Assembly (NCBI GenBank): GCA_024036415.1
Contig: JAMWET010000628.1
Span: 325,001 to 389,000 of the forward strand
Direction of reading: 5' to 3'
Length of the DNA stretch: 64,000 nt
DNA from: Prochilodus magdalenae
Taxonomy: Eukaryota; Chordata; Actinopteri; Characiformes; Prochilodontidae
The notes under the pieces were generated by a model that was given only the letters and a program-made list of their open reading frames with translations, had not been told where the DNA came from and ran no database searches. Numbering within the stretch: the stretch's first letter is position 1; every line of letters begins with the position of its first letter. The position numbers and the translations under genes are program-made. Shown here one piece after another: positions 33,072 to 44,089 of the stretch.

Positions 33072-33320
33072 CGTGTTAGTCTGGCTTTGACTCTGTTTTG
33101 ATTCTCTGGTTTACTCCTCTTGTTTATCCTCTCTGGTTCCTCTCCCTGGTCTGATTGTCTGCATGGTTTGACCCCTGCCTGTTTGTTGACTTTGACTCAG
33201 TTTAGCCCTTGATTGTATTTCGCTGTTCCTGGTGTTGCTGTGTTTCAGTATAACCTCTTTAATAAACTGTGCCTTGCTTTTAGTTCAGCGGGCGTCACAC
33301 TCTGTTTGTCCATCGTCACA
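32827..33320 (+). mobile_element. second solo LTR with (CT)n expansion
   Basis: It starts TGTCATGCCTGC, ends CATCGTCACA, and is flanked by ATGAG and ATAAG (one mismatch). CCATTTCCCATAACCCACC and CACCTGATGTCACATG are typical of fish gypsy-type LTRs, and AATAAA sits at 33261-33266. An (CT)n run of about 80 bp (32986-33068) expands the middle. No internal retrotransposon genes flank it. Confidence 0.7.
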
Positions 33321-34494
33321 ATAAGATGAACGTTGAAAAAAGTGATCTATGGTAGTTTTACATAACTAGTGTAAAATGTAACGCAGCTTGTAGCAAGTGA
33401 TTTCCTGTAATTAGCATATCTTCAAAACCCTTGAAAGAGATGTATATTTTGTTTAATTTAAATGTAAATCTTAACGTTCATTATCGTTAAGTGAACATTA
33501 AGCTAAACCTTATTTATTAGTCTGGAAGTAATTCATAAGAAAAGTCACATTTACTGTAAAATGCTTGTGCTAGGTAGTATGCCATTTCAAATACAGCCTA
33601 TGTTTGTTTAGCAATGAGACCATACTCTATTTCCTAGTGAGCCACTTGTTAGCCACTAGCTGCTAAAGGTAATGGTAAGGTACTGGACGGCAGCAGGTCA
33701 GCATTAGAGTCTTTAAAACATGATTTTTAAAAACCTATAGCAAACTATTTAAATCAATAGTCAATTTGTAAAAATTAGAGGGTTTCTAATCCCAGTGCTG
33801 GCTCACTTCCCTGAGCCAGAGCCTCTCTGCACTGTTTTCTTTCCGGCCTCAGTGAAGCCTGACAGGAAGGGTTTAGCCTGCGGCTCCACTTATACAGGGT
33901 GAGCTCCACAGTGCAGTGGTCAACCCTTCCAGGCCTCTACAGTATTTCTCCTGGAGCAGAAGAGCTCCAGAGAAGAAACACTACTGAACAGATTCTGCTT
34001 TGACAGCTCATCCACACTGTCTGTACACACTGACACACACACACACACTCACACTTTCTCTTTCACACTGGCTGTCAAAAGTTTGGGGACATCTTGCATC
34101 CTGGCATTTTAAAAATAGCTTTTAACCAAGTCAACTTGTTTTCTTGGTTGGTTTGCAACAACAGGACTAGCAGTGGATCTGCAGCTCTGACAGTGTAATC
34201 AGTGCTTTGATATATTTGATGCATTGCTGTAACCCACATTTGTCCCATGGCATCAAAGCAAAGTAAAAGCACTACCAGTTAAAGGTAAAAAAAGACAATT
34301 TTGTTGAGAATATATGTGTATAGACATCAATTAGCATTTTATAAGAGTTATACTAAGTTATGGCTGTTATCTATTTGTTCTTGGCCATATTAGCAAGTGT
34401 AAATATGTGTCTACCTCAAAAGAAAAGAGACATGACAATATAACTAACAATGACTAACCTGTTATTGTAAAAATGTATTTTTCAAATTCAGCTG
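33321..34494. other. no recognised feature
   Basis: No gene was recognised. A phrase GTCAAAAGTTTGGGGACA at 34074 resembles a MITE end but has no partner. Confidence 0.4.
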
Positions 34495-35165
34495 TAGATG
34501 TAGATGGTTCTTTAAGAGTTCCTTAGCAATGGAAATTGGTCTATACAAACCCATTAAGATTCCAAGAACTTGCATGAAAAATGTGAGGAATGATTTAGCT
34601 TCATTTCTGCTAGGAAGACTTCAATGCTATATCATTCATTCATTAATTCATTCATTCATTATTCTAGCCTATTGCAATCTGCTACCTGTCTTTACAATGA
34701 CTTGTGTTCCTGTTCTGCTGTTTATAGGTGCCAACAACCACAACTAGTTTGGTCCTGGTTCTGTTGTCCAGGGAGCAGGCTTTGCCTCTGCCGTCTCAGT
34801 ATCTCTGAGAGTCTGAATGCTTGAAGACCTGAGCCTTGGATAGGGGCCTTCCCAAATGGGGCTTTCCCAAAATATCATTTAAATTTCTGATTTATAAAAA
34901 ATCATTTTCTTTCAAGTTTGAGTCTTTGTGGCAGAATCGTAGATGGTTCTATGTAGTAGCTAATTTGAAAAGTTCTCTACATAGCACTTAAGATAATTCC
35001 TCTAATATCACAAGGAGACATTATAACCATGGTAGAATAATATTTTTTTTCTTTGGTTCTTTATACTGTAGAACCATATGACTTGCAATACATTTTCAAG
35101 CTATTCGAAGAACCTTTTCATTCATAATGCAAAGAACACCTTCAATCAAGCATCATTTTTGTTAG
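34495..35165. repeat. decayed MITE-like region with GGTTCT/AGAACC motifs
   Basis: Multiple inverted GGTTCT and AGAACC motifs (34505, 34947, 35057, 35112) recall a fish MITE family with TATAGAACC-type ends. An (ATTC)n run is at 34631-34661. Boundaries are not resolvable. Confidence 0.35.
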
Positions 35166-35459
35166 TTTTGCCTTTTGAGTCTTGGAGTCAACTGTAGATG
35201 ATTTTATATTGTGTATCAAGTTTCTTCGGGCCCCTATGGTGCAACACACAACAGCAGCACATGAAACAGGACCGAATACAGTACAGCAAAACACAAATTA
35301 GAAAACTGTGATTTAACACATAGTAGAGATGAAGGAACTAGTGCAAACATTGCCAGCTGTAAACTATACAGAAATGAAGCATCTCATAGCACACAGAATC
35401 ACATAGCATAGGAATTTAAAGTACAGGTGTGCAGTAAAGGTGATGCGTGATCAGTTTAT
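35166..35459. other. no recognised feature
   Basis: No identifiable content. Confidence 0.4.
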
Positions 35460-36075
35460 GCTGGGTGTTTGAAAAGGCCTACACTAGTCTAGCTGTAAGC
35501 TGGGGGGCATCGGCACATCCAGTAACCTGACCATCTAGAGGACAAAGCTGTTGTGAAGTCTGGTGGCACGGATACTGTGGCACCTTTTGTCAGATGACAG
35601 GAGGGTGATGAGTCCATGACAGGAGTGGAAGGAGCCTTGCAGATTCAGAGCTTGTGGTAGGAGGTGTTAATGGTGTGTAAAGACAACCCAGTGATCTTCT
35701 CAGCTGCCCTTACCTGCATTTCCCATTAAGGCAACTGGCTGGCATGCTCTCCTGCAGTAGAATGTGCTAAGGGTGGAGATGGGCAGGTTGGCTTACCCTT
35801 TAACGGAAGTGAAGCTACTGCTGGGCTGTTGAGGTGTTGAGTGTGGTGATGTGTCCACCAAGGAACTTGGGTCATTTGACTCTTTCAGCAGTTGAACCTT
35901 TTTGAAGTACAGTGGAGAGTGATCACTGTACTCCTCCAGTAGTCGACAACCATCTCTTTCACCTTGCCAACATTAAAAGAGCTGCTCCATCTCCTCCCTT
36001 TATGCTGACTCATCATTGTTGCAGATAGCACCATCCAATGTAGTATCATCAGCAAATTTAGGCAGGGGTCCCCAA
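35460..36075 (-). pseudogene. LINE reverse transcriptase carboxyl region (Rex/RTE-like), minus strand
   Basis: Reading the minus strand from 36075, the sequence encodes LPKFADDTTLDGAICNNDES followed by a stop. This is the reverse transcriptase FADD catalytic box and the NNDE segment downstream. Further on, CRHSIRATRLHNSF-like residues (35580-35520) match the end of such proteins, where RSIRARTTRLRNSF-type sequence is usual. Multiple stops and frameshifts show it is dead. It lacks the amino half, as expected of a 5'-truncated retrotransposon. The clade is inferred from these motifs only. Confidence 0.75.
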
Positions 36076-37017
36076 AGTATTGGCCTCTTTAGACTTTAAT
36101 ACTAGAAAGACGAGATGCTAAAAGACATGCTCTCCTAAGTGGCGATGTGTCCTAACACAATGTACAGGACAAGATCTTGCATATTCCGTCCAGCAGAGAA
36201 GCTCCTAATCTTATGTAACGATCACAGACGTGGCTTGGATGTTGGGCGATTGTTTTGGACAACGTTAGAAGAGAGTGCATGCTCTCTGGGATCCCTCCCA
36301 CGCTGCTGGCTCCTTCACAGCTATGCTACGCCCACCATAACCACCTCGCTCCCTCTCTTTCTTTCTGTGTGTGTGTGTGTGTTGAAGTGACACCTGCGCA
36401 AGCAGCACTATAAACACAGTCTCTCCCAGCCTGAGTCACTGCTCACCAAATGCCAGTCAGTTACTCTGCACACCAATGATCATGACTCAGCTAGCTAAGC
36501 TAGGTGGCAAAGTGGAAAAAAAAAGACCAGCAGTGAATCAAGAGCCATACTTCTGCTTAAAAGCCATAACTGCACGACTCATGACTCGAGTCGTTTCGAC
36601 CAGCAGCTTGTCGACCGAATCATTTCAACAGCTGATGAGCTGTTGATAGTTCGAGCATATGTCATTAGTGCTGAAGGTGCTATGAGTCTCTTATCTAAGA
36701 CTCTTCATCTCAAGTATGGCTAAATCAATTATGGATGACTCACCCCCATTACAACAATACATTAGACCGCTGTGCATTACTTAAATCCCCACCAGCATGC
36801 TGTGCAGGGAAAAACAAAGACTCGAAGAGGCTCATGCTCTCTCCGAATCCACACAGCATCACTTTCTGCAGGGTTTGAAGGAGACTGGGGGAAGTATGAA
36901 GAGTGTAATGGAAAATCGTATGTAGCCTGAGGCCAATAAAGATTCCAGAACAATACAATTACACTTGACTGACCATTTGTGCATGGATTAAGCTCAGAGA
37001 ATATGAACACTGCATGG
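36076..37017. other. no recognised feature
   Basis: A short (TG)n at 36366-36382; otherwise unique-looking. Confidence 0.4.
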
Positions 37018-37120
37018 CCTAATTAGTTACATTATAGTTACTGCCTGACAGAGGGGTGATATACTGTAAAGGCAGTATGTAAATGGCAGGCTAATAAATG
37101 AATCCTTTTCATTTTCTGAT
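37018..37120 (+). repeat. 100-bp diverged direct repeat, copy 1
   Basis: CTAATTAGTTACATTATAGT, CAGAGGGGTGATATACTG and the AGGCTAATAAATGAATCC phrase recur in order at 37300-37395. Confidence 0.65.
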
Positions 37121-37299
37121 AAAATCGCGTATTATTTTTGCTTATACTGTAATTATAGTCATCTTTATGAAGAATGTATCGGCTCCATTGGAACGCTAGC
37201 TGCAATATTTGCTATGTGTATAAAAATGCGATGTTACATTGGATGGTAGACGTTACTGTGATAATACCACATGCAGGCTACTGTAACGTCAAGGCCCGA

Positions 37300-37395
37300 T
37301 TAATGACATTATAGCTATTGTATAACAGAGGTGATGTAATGTCAAAGCTTCCATATAATCAAGCTAATAATCTGGATTCATTTACAGTCATATGT
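37300..37395 (+). repeat. 100-bp diverged direct repeat, copy 2
   Basis: GATTAATGACATTATAGC, CAGAGGTGATGTAATGTC and AAGCTAATAATCTGGATTC match copy 1 about 280 bp upstream. Confidence 0.65.
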
Positions 37396-37677
37396 CTAAT
37401 TTATTTAAAGTTGTATTTTGTTTTTGAGCACACCAAATACAAAAAAAGTGAGATTCCAGTCTTTTACCTGTAGCTGGTAGCAGGGAGTGGGGCATCTTGT
37501 CAATATTTCCAACATCATAGAGTGCTACAAGAGGAATACTGGTTTTGTGCATCTATTTGGTCTGAGGTCACACACTGTCTTGGTAAGACAAGACACATTA
37601 TGGTGAGGTAAGTAGGCTGATCAGCCATTTCCCAAATTATTAGGAAAAAAAAAATTAATTATTAATAGTAATCATTT

Positions 37678-37840
37678 GATGAGCACTAGATACTATGTGG
37701 TAGGCAGCAGATGCTATCAAGTGTGTAGCCAATACTATGTGGTGAGCACTCGATACTATGTGGCAGACACCAGATGCTATCAGGTGAGCACCAGATGGTA
37801 TACAAAAAGCACCATGTCTATCTGGTGCTGACCTGATAGT
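37678..37840. repeat. short tandem array, GATACTATGTGG / CAGATGCTATCA
   Basis: Alternating GCACTAGATACTATGTGGTA and CAGCAGATGCTATCAAGTG phrases repeat about four times with variation. Confidence 0.7.
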
Positions 37841-37959
37841 TTTGGGTGTGTACTTCTGTGCTTCTTGTACTTTTGCTAACGTTGTGCACTGAACTAACTC
37901 CAGTCAGAGTAGACATTAGAAAAGCAATTGCAGCTTACGAAGGTATTCAGACTGCTTTT

Positions 37960-38215
37960 GTATACAATGCAGAGCAGCCAATCAGAAAAGAGACTACATT
38001 CCTGGTGCACAATGCCCAGCAACCAATCAGAAGAGAGATTATTGATGCACCATGCAGGACAGCCCATCAAAAGTGTCGCCACTTTTCTGGTGCAGAATAC
38101 AAAGAAGCCAATCAGAAGGGAGTTTGTTTCTTAAGTACAATGCAGGGCAGCCAATCAGAAGGAAGATTATGTTACTATAGCAATGTGGGGAAGCCATTCA
38201 AAAGGCTGTTGCTGT
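37960..38215 (+). repeat. 43-bp tandem array bearing CCAAT boxes
   Basis: CCAATCAG cores occur at 37978, 38023, 38108 and 38151, with variants CCCATCAA at 38065 and CCATTCAA at 38194. Spacing is 42-45 bp. Each core is followed by a purine-rich AAGAGAG-type stretch and often an ACAATGC(C)CAG segment. CCAAT is the NF-Y core (established). The plus frame at 37846-38253 (135 codons, hydrophobic start) follows this repeat and is probably chance; the PI-R/SQSE repeats reflect the array. Confidence 0.8.
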
Positions 38216-40364
38216 TGAAGTCTAGGGCAGTGGGTCCCAATCAGGTCCTCTGACAGTCCACATTTTTTTAGAAATGTCTGAGCTTTCATAAAATGTTAAT
38301 GATTTTCATGTGACGGTACTGTTCAGGAAATATGAGTTTTGCACAACGATGATACAATGTTTTTAGTCAAACATGAAGTTAAAAAAATATTATATGCAAT
38401 ACAGCTCAGCTTCACGGAGTGAAAGGAGGAGAAGCCAATTTGGGGATGGAGCCATAATGAGATGCAGGCCTTACTGTCAATGCCAAGAGAGACTGAGAGA
38501 ATGGAAGAGATGGGGAGTGTAAATTAGATTGCATGTCACTCAGAAGTTATCTTTATAAGGAGGGTCTCGAGTAACTCCAAGGATTCCAAGTTGTCCAAGG
38601 CTCGTTTGTCACTGTAAACATTAGTAGATAACTCCCAGAGTGACTTCAGTGACAGCAGATACACGCGAGCCAGATCCACACACACATGCGCACATGCATG
38701 CGCTGCTGCCTAATACACAGCAAAACACAACAAGGGCTGTTCGTTTTGTGTGGCAATGCTGTTGTGTTGGGGCTCTGAAATGAGCACTTGAAGCCTGAAT
38801 AGTTGTAACTGGTGAACTATATATCACCATGTATCACTAAATCTTTACAGCTACTGGCACAATTCCTCGATGCCCACTTACAATCCCATTTGGCAACCCC
38901 CATTTGGCAAGTCACGATATCTAGATCTCCAAATCTGGCACAACCTTCATTACTAACATTTCTGTCCTGCCAAGAGAAAGCAAGTCAATCTCATTTACTC
39001 GTTAAAGATCATTTTTCATGTTTGAATGCACTACAATAATCTCTTACTTGTGCAGTTTGCAAACTGATGTTTGTCCAAGGCCACGTGTCAGAGTTATTTT
39101 CCCCAAGAAAGCAACTAGCAACAGCATGTCTATGCAGTGTATGACGTGGATCCGCATGCTGTCAAGTAGTTAAACTTTTGGTGCTGGATTGGGGTGAAAT
39201 CTGCCAGTAACAGGGGTATGCCACCCCCCTTTTAAATGCACTCAACCCACTTCCTCTAGTCCATGCCTTTTAAACATCTGCAGTACAAATGATAGCACAA
39301 GGAAAACAAGTTAGCTAGCCTAGTCTTTAGTTTTTGGCTAAGCTAAAATGTTATTGTTAAGCTAGCTAGCTAGTTTTAAAATCCAGCATTACATCCATAG
39401 GACTAGCTAGTGTTTGAGGCTAGTTGTCTATTGGACAATGCTGGCAGGAGCTCAATCATCCCCTTCTTTGGTCTCAACCACAAGGCAGTAGATTTATTCA
39501 TGGTTGGTCCCTGGTGTCACATTTGGCCCTGCAGGCTATGGCTCCTCGCCACAGTATTCCATAAGCTATTTCTCTCACACAAAAAGTGTCTGGGATTTAT
39601 TAAAAGATCCTTTGTGTCCACAGAATCATGGCCTCCCCATGGCAACACTGGTGTCAGATGTAGCATAACAGCCTCTAAGTGATGACTGGGTTGGAGGAGC
39701 AAAGCTCAAGCCATTCGGGGGCACAGCAATGGGAGAAGAGTAGTTTGTGAGCCAGCAGGGAAAGGAGGAATGATGCTCGTAAGGCCGCAAGCCTGAGCTG
39801 GAAGAGAAATCGAAGCCAGCTATGGGATTCAGCGGAGTCCACGGGTTGTGGGTCAAGTGCAGCATAGAGGGCGGACTGCTATCTTCACTGCAACCAAGTG
39901 TGCTCACACGCTGAGAGGGCCATATTAAACAGCTGGAAAGTGACCATTGTCTAGCTCAGGTCAGCACCACTAGTAGAGGAAGCTGGAGGCTACCAGCTGG
40001 AGCACGATTCTTGCTTCTGGCATTTTAAGCCATGTGGGTCTTGATGCAGCATGCTAAATGCATTCCTGCTTACATACGGATGTCACGCTTACTGCTGAGA
40101 AGGGGGTACCCCAGTGGTGCCAGTGCTGGCTGGGACTGACCCAAGATGGTGGGACATGGAGGAGGGTGAGACGTAATAGGGGTGCTGCGTAGCAATCCAC
40201 TCCTGTCAGGTATTGGCCTCAAGGAGTTTGAGAGATGTAAGGCATGGATTCTACTTAAGAGGACTTAAGTGTTGTTAGATGGTTTGTTGGTTTGACGGTG
40301 CATGTATTGTTTGTGCTTATTGTGGGGGTGTTCTGTGTTGGGGGTGGGGGGTTACATGTCCCAT
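38216..40364. other. no recognised feature
   Basis: About 2.1 kb without a recognised mobile element or gene. Frames at 39410-39682 and 39626-39907 lack recognisable domains. Confidence 0.4.
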
Positions 40365-40454
40365 ACATGTCTGTCACTCACACATGAAACTCCGCCACCC
40401 CCACCACTCCACCTCTCAGTCCTTTATTATCATTTCTGAAAGGTGGCAACCCTA
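40365..40454 (-). mobile_element. solo terminus of the hAT-like family
   Basis: CAGTCCTTTATTATCATTTC then GAAAGGTGGCAACCCTA is the reverse complement of the left end of 41140-41954 (TAGGGTTGCCACCTTTCCGG). Preceding CACACATGAAACTCC and CACCCCCACCACTCC resemble the subterminal part. Only one end remains. Confidence 0.75.
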
Positions 40455-41139
40455 GGGAGGTTAGTGACCATAAGAGTGAAGTGTATGGCATACAGTGGTG
40501 TCCCCGGTGAGTTTGTGTACCTGTATGTGCTTGTGGGTTGGTGTTTAGTTAAAGGGTACTTCTTGCAGCACTTATATGGCCTCCCCTGTGTCTTGCCATA
40601 TGCTAACACAACAAAGGAGGAAACTACAATTTCTTACATTGAAGACAGCCCAAATCTGCTTTTCCTCCATAATGGATGACTAGAGAAAATATGATTTTGT
40701 GTACCAGCGAGATTTATTCACTAGTGGTGTTGTTTCATTTGAACACTGTCTGATGAATAGAGGCTAACTGTGGTAACACTTTTCCTGATCGGAGATGACA
40801 AACATTCATAACACTCCTCCCGGAGACTGCAACACTCCTTCCTGAATGTTGCAAATCCTTTGTAAGGGCCTTCATGAAACATTTATTCAGCATGTCGGTT
40901 CAGCTATAAGAACACAGCAGGTCAAGTTACACTCTATTGAGGTCTTCAAAGGCTGTGTTCATTGAACCAGTTCTCTTGAAGTATCTCGGGCTTAGCATCC
41001 CTTATTAACCAGCAATGAGCCCATCGATACTGAGCAGTATGATTAAAACAAGAACAGAGGTGTAAAACAAGACTTTTATTTTGACATATTTTATCTAGTG
41101 CCAGGGAAGGCTATTTCATGGTAGCACAGATGCCATAAG
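40455..41139. other. no recognised feature
   Basis: The 78-codon plus frame at 40443-40679 has no identifiable domain. Confidence 0.4.
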
Positions 41140-41265
41140 TAGGGTTGCCACCTTTCCGGAATGAAAATAAAGGACGGGGGCGTGGTCATGTGTGAATGAC
41201 GTGTTCGAAATCACGTCACGTAATTGAGGGGTGGGGGGCTATTGCTTTGGGGAGATTGTGATCAT

Positions 41266-41307
<42 letters not shown>

Positions 41308-41954
41308 TTTACGGACATTTTACAGAAATACGGAACAGAAATACGGAACAAATTTACCGACATTTTACAGAAATACGGAACAAATTTACCGACATTTTAC
41401 GGAAATACGGAACAAATTTACCGACATTTTACAGAAATACGGAAACAAATTTACCAACATTTTACGGAAATACGAAACAAATTTACCGACATTTTACGGA
41501 AATACGAAACAAATTTACCGACATTTTACGGAAATACGAAACAAATTTACCCACATTTTACGGAAATACGAAACAAATTTACTGACATTTTACAGAAATA
41601 CGGAACAGAAATACGGAACAAATTTACCGACATTTTACAGAAATACGGAACAAATTTACCGAAATAGGGGACGATGTTACGATTTTAACAAAAGGGGAGG
41701 AAATACGGAACAAATTTACCGACATTTTACAGAAATACGGAAACAAATTTACCGACATTTTACAGAAATACGGAAACAAATTTACCGACATTTTACGGAA
41801 ATACGGAACAAATTTACAGACATTTTACGGAAATACGGAAACAAATTTACCAACATTTTACGGAAATACGGAACAAATTGAATGTTTCTTTATTTGACAT
41901 TTAATTGCTAAATAAAGGATGATTCCGTATTTTACAGGACAGGTGGCAACCCTA
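41140..41954. mobile_element. 815-bp hAT-like MITE with internal minisatellite
   Basis: Ends are TAGGGTTGCCACCT and AGGTGGCAACCCTA (14-bp TIRs). Flanking 8-mers GCCATAAG (41132-41139) and GCCATAGG (41955-41962) match at seven of eight positions, the duplication length of hAT elements. The right subterminal GATTCCGTATTTTACAGG resembles the internal repeat unit. No transposase is present. A (TG)n at 41265-41303 precedes the array. Confidence 0.85.
41304..41880. repeat. 32-bp minisatellite within the hAT-like element
   Basis: About 17 units of AAATTTACCGACATTTTACG plus GAAATACGGAAC, with alternation of CAGAAATACGG and CGGAAATACGAA types. A non-repeat insert lies at about 41658-41698. Since 3 x 32 is 96, one frame stays open for 147 codons (41224-41667); not a gene. 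Confidence 0.95.
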
Positions 41955-42533
41955 GCCATAGGCCTACATCCTGAATCAATGCTTTACCAGGAAATGGCAG
42001 CACTCAATTCACATAAACTGCTATGACTGCTTATGCCTGTCCCCTTCCTCTGCGACATGATTACACAGGTGGTAGGGAAGCTGCTGAGTCACTGTAAAGC
42101 AGAGTATAGCATCAATGCGGTCGGAGAGCGCAGCTCTAGCCTCATTTAAATAGCAGCATTCAGAAATCTGCTCAACAGGAAGGACAACATTTCTCCATTG
42201 AGTGCCCATTGTGCCTGTGCGAATGGAGGGTTTAAAGCTCAGTGTGCACTTCTGTGTAGCAGATCTCATTCATTTCAGCACAGGCACATTCTCTCAGCCC
42301 AACAAGCAGAAGGCGGAAAATTTGAGGTCACTTTAACAGCTGTACTGGGACTGACCCAGACTGGAAAATCAACTCTGTAGATCAGACTGTACACACTAAC
42401 ACAGTGTTTTAAGCCAAAGAAAGATCAGATCTAGAAAAGCAGATTAATGATAATGCGTTGTTGACTAAAATCCTGCTTAATGCTTTGTTCTCTCCTTGAC
42501 AGCTTACCTGTTTATACTGTATTTACTATATAA
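41955..42533. other. no recognised feature
   Basis: Unique-looking sequence; no supported gene. Confidence 0.4.
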
Positions 42534-43656
42534 ACTCATCATCAAAAGAATAGCTGCACATCAATATGTGCCATTGCCACAAGGTTTGCTGTGTCTCCCA
42601 GCACAGTCTTGAGAGTAAAGTGGAGATTCCAGGAGACAGGCAGTTACTCTAGGAGAGCTGGACAAGGCTGTAGAAGGTCCTTACCCCCTCAGCAGCACCT
42701 ACTGCTGTGAATGTGTCTGACCAAACAATCAGAAACAGGCCTCATGAGGGCAGCCTGAGGGCCCGACATCCTGTAGTGGGCCCTGTGCTCACTGGCCAGC
42801 ACCGTAGAGCTTGATTAGCATTTGCCACAGAACACCAGAATTGGCAGATCCGCCACAGGCGCCTTGTGCTTTTCACAGATGAGAGCAGGTGTCACCTGAG
42901 CACGTGACAGACGTGACAGGCTCTGGAGACGGTGTGGAGAATGTTATGCCGCCTGCAACATCATTCAGCATGACTGGTTTTGGTGGTGGGTCAGTGATGG
43001 TCTGGGGAGGCATATGCCTGGAGGGACGCACAGACCTCTACAGGCTAGACAACGGCACCCTGACTGCTATTAGGTATCAGGATAAAATCCTTGGACCCCT
43101 TGTCAGGCCCTACGCTGGTGCAGTGGGTACTGGGTTCCTCCTGGTGCACAACAATGCCCGGCCTCATGTGGCGAGAGTCTGCAGGCAGTTCTTGGAGAAT
43201 TAAGGAATTGATACTATTGACTGGCCCACCGGCTCGCCTGACCTAAATCCAACAGAACACCTCTGGGACATTATGTTTCGGTCCATCCGACGCCACCAGG
43301 TGGCACTTCAGACTGTCCAGGAGCTCAGTGATGCCCCGGTCCAGATCGTCGTTTTATTAGGAGCATGTGGGGGCCATACAAACTACTGAGTACCATTTTG
43401 AGTTGCTGCAGTGGAGTTTGGGTTAAATGGACGAGCCTGCTGCATCGTTCTTTCGCTTTGATTTTCAGGGTGTCTTTGAATTGAACCCTCTGTAGGGTGA
43501 TCATATCCATTTCCATCAAACAATGTGGCATCCTTTCATTCCTAACACATTACCCAGTCTATATGAGAAAAGATATTCTGCCTGATTTTTTTCCCATTGA
43601 GATCTGATGTGTTTTCAAAGTGTTCCCTTTATTTTTTTTGAGCAGTGTATGAACCA
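42534..43656 (+). pseudogene. Tc1-like transposase pseudogene, family T
   Basis: The plus strand encodes, in order, a decayed amino part (CGTATGCCATTGCC-type region), FTDESR (first catalytic Asp at 42878-42880), then after a frameshift FGGGSVMVWGGI, TDLYRLDNGTLTAIRYQDKI, FLLVHNNARPHVARVC and DLNPTEHLWDIMFRSIRR. The second catalytic residue, normally Asp in HDNARPH, is Asn (43150-43152). An in-frame stop is at 43201-43203, and the carboxyl end has deletions around GTCCAGATCGTCG. The 3' end CCTTTATTTTTTTTGAGCAG followed by TGTA is the expected terminus. The 5' TIR is missing, replaced by a Tc1-A-like CATCAAAAGAATAGCTGCAC. It would have been a DDE cut-and-paste transposase; it is inactive. Confidence 0.92.
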
Positions 43657-43969
43657 CTAACCATTTCCACAATAGAGCTAAACTGATTTATGGTTTTATG
43701 GTATTTTTGATGACTTGGCACCATGTATCTGCAAAATAGGCAGACTTACAACATCACACATTCATTTTGGCTTTGCATTTCATACATGTATTTTTGAATT
43801 GTGTATATATATTCTTTATTTATTTCATTCTTCGTTCTTGAGTAACAGACTATGATTTTATGTTTATTGATTGGTTTTAATTTCCTAGGTGTACCTTCTT
43901 TAATTTCCAGGCTTGTTGCAGTCTAGTGGCAAGTTATTCTTATAGGGAATGAAAAACGGGAGCCCTGGG

Positions 43970-44062
43970 GCGATGCATTCGATGAGAGAGCAAAGGGTCA
44001 GAGGAGGCTCAAGTCAGGTGGATGCTGAACTACAAGAACAATGAAACATGGCAAAGATATGA
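43970..44062 (+). repeat. leader repeat preceding minisatellite 1
   Basis: GATGAGAGAGCAAAGGGTCA, GGCTCAAGTCAGG, CAATGAAACATGGCAAAGAT and ATGACTGT align with 47255-47345 at about three quarters identity by eye. Each copy is directly followed by a related minisatellite. Confidence 0.75.
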
Positions 44063-44089
44063 CTGTAATGAGTTCATGAACCAACCGGT

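Noticed and set aside
37846..38253. 135-codon plus frame beginning with a hydrophobic, signal-like stretch
   Set aside because: Most of it is the 43-bp tandem array; no splice or promoter context supports a secreted protein.
41224..41667. 147-codon plus frame with repeated YRHFTEIR and KFTDILQKYG motifs
   Set aside because: It tracks the 32-bp minisatellite, cycling through frames every three units.
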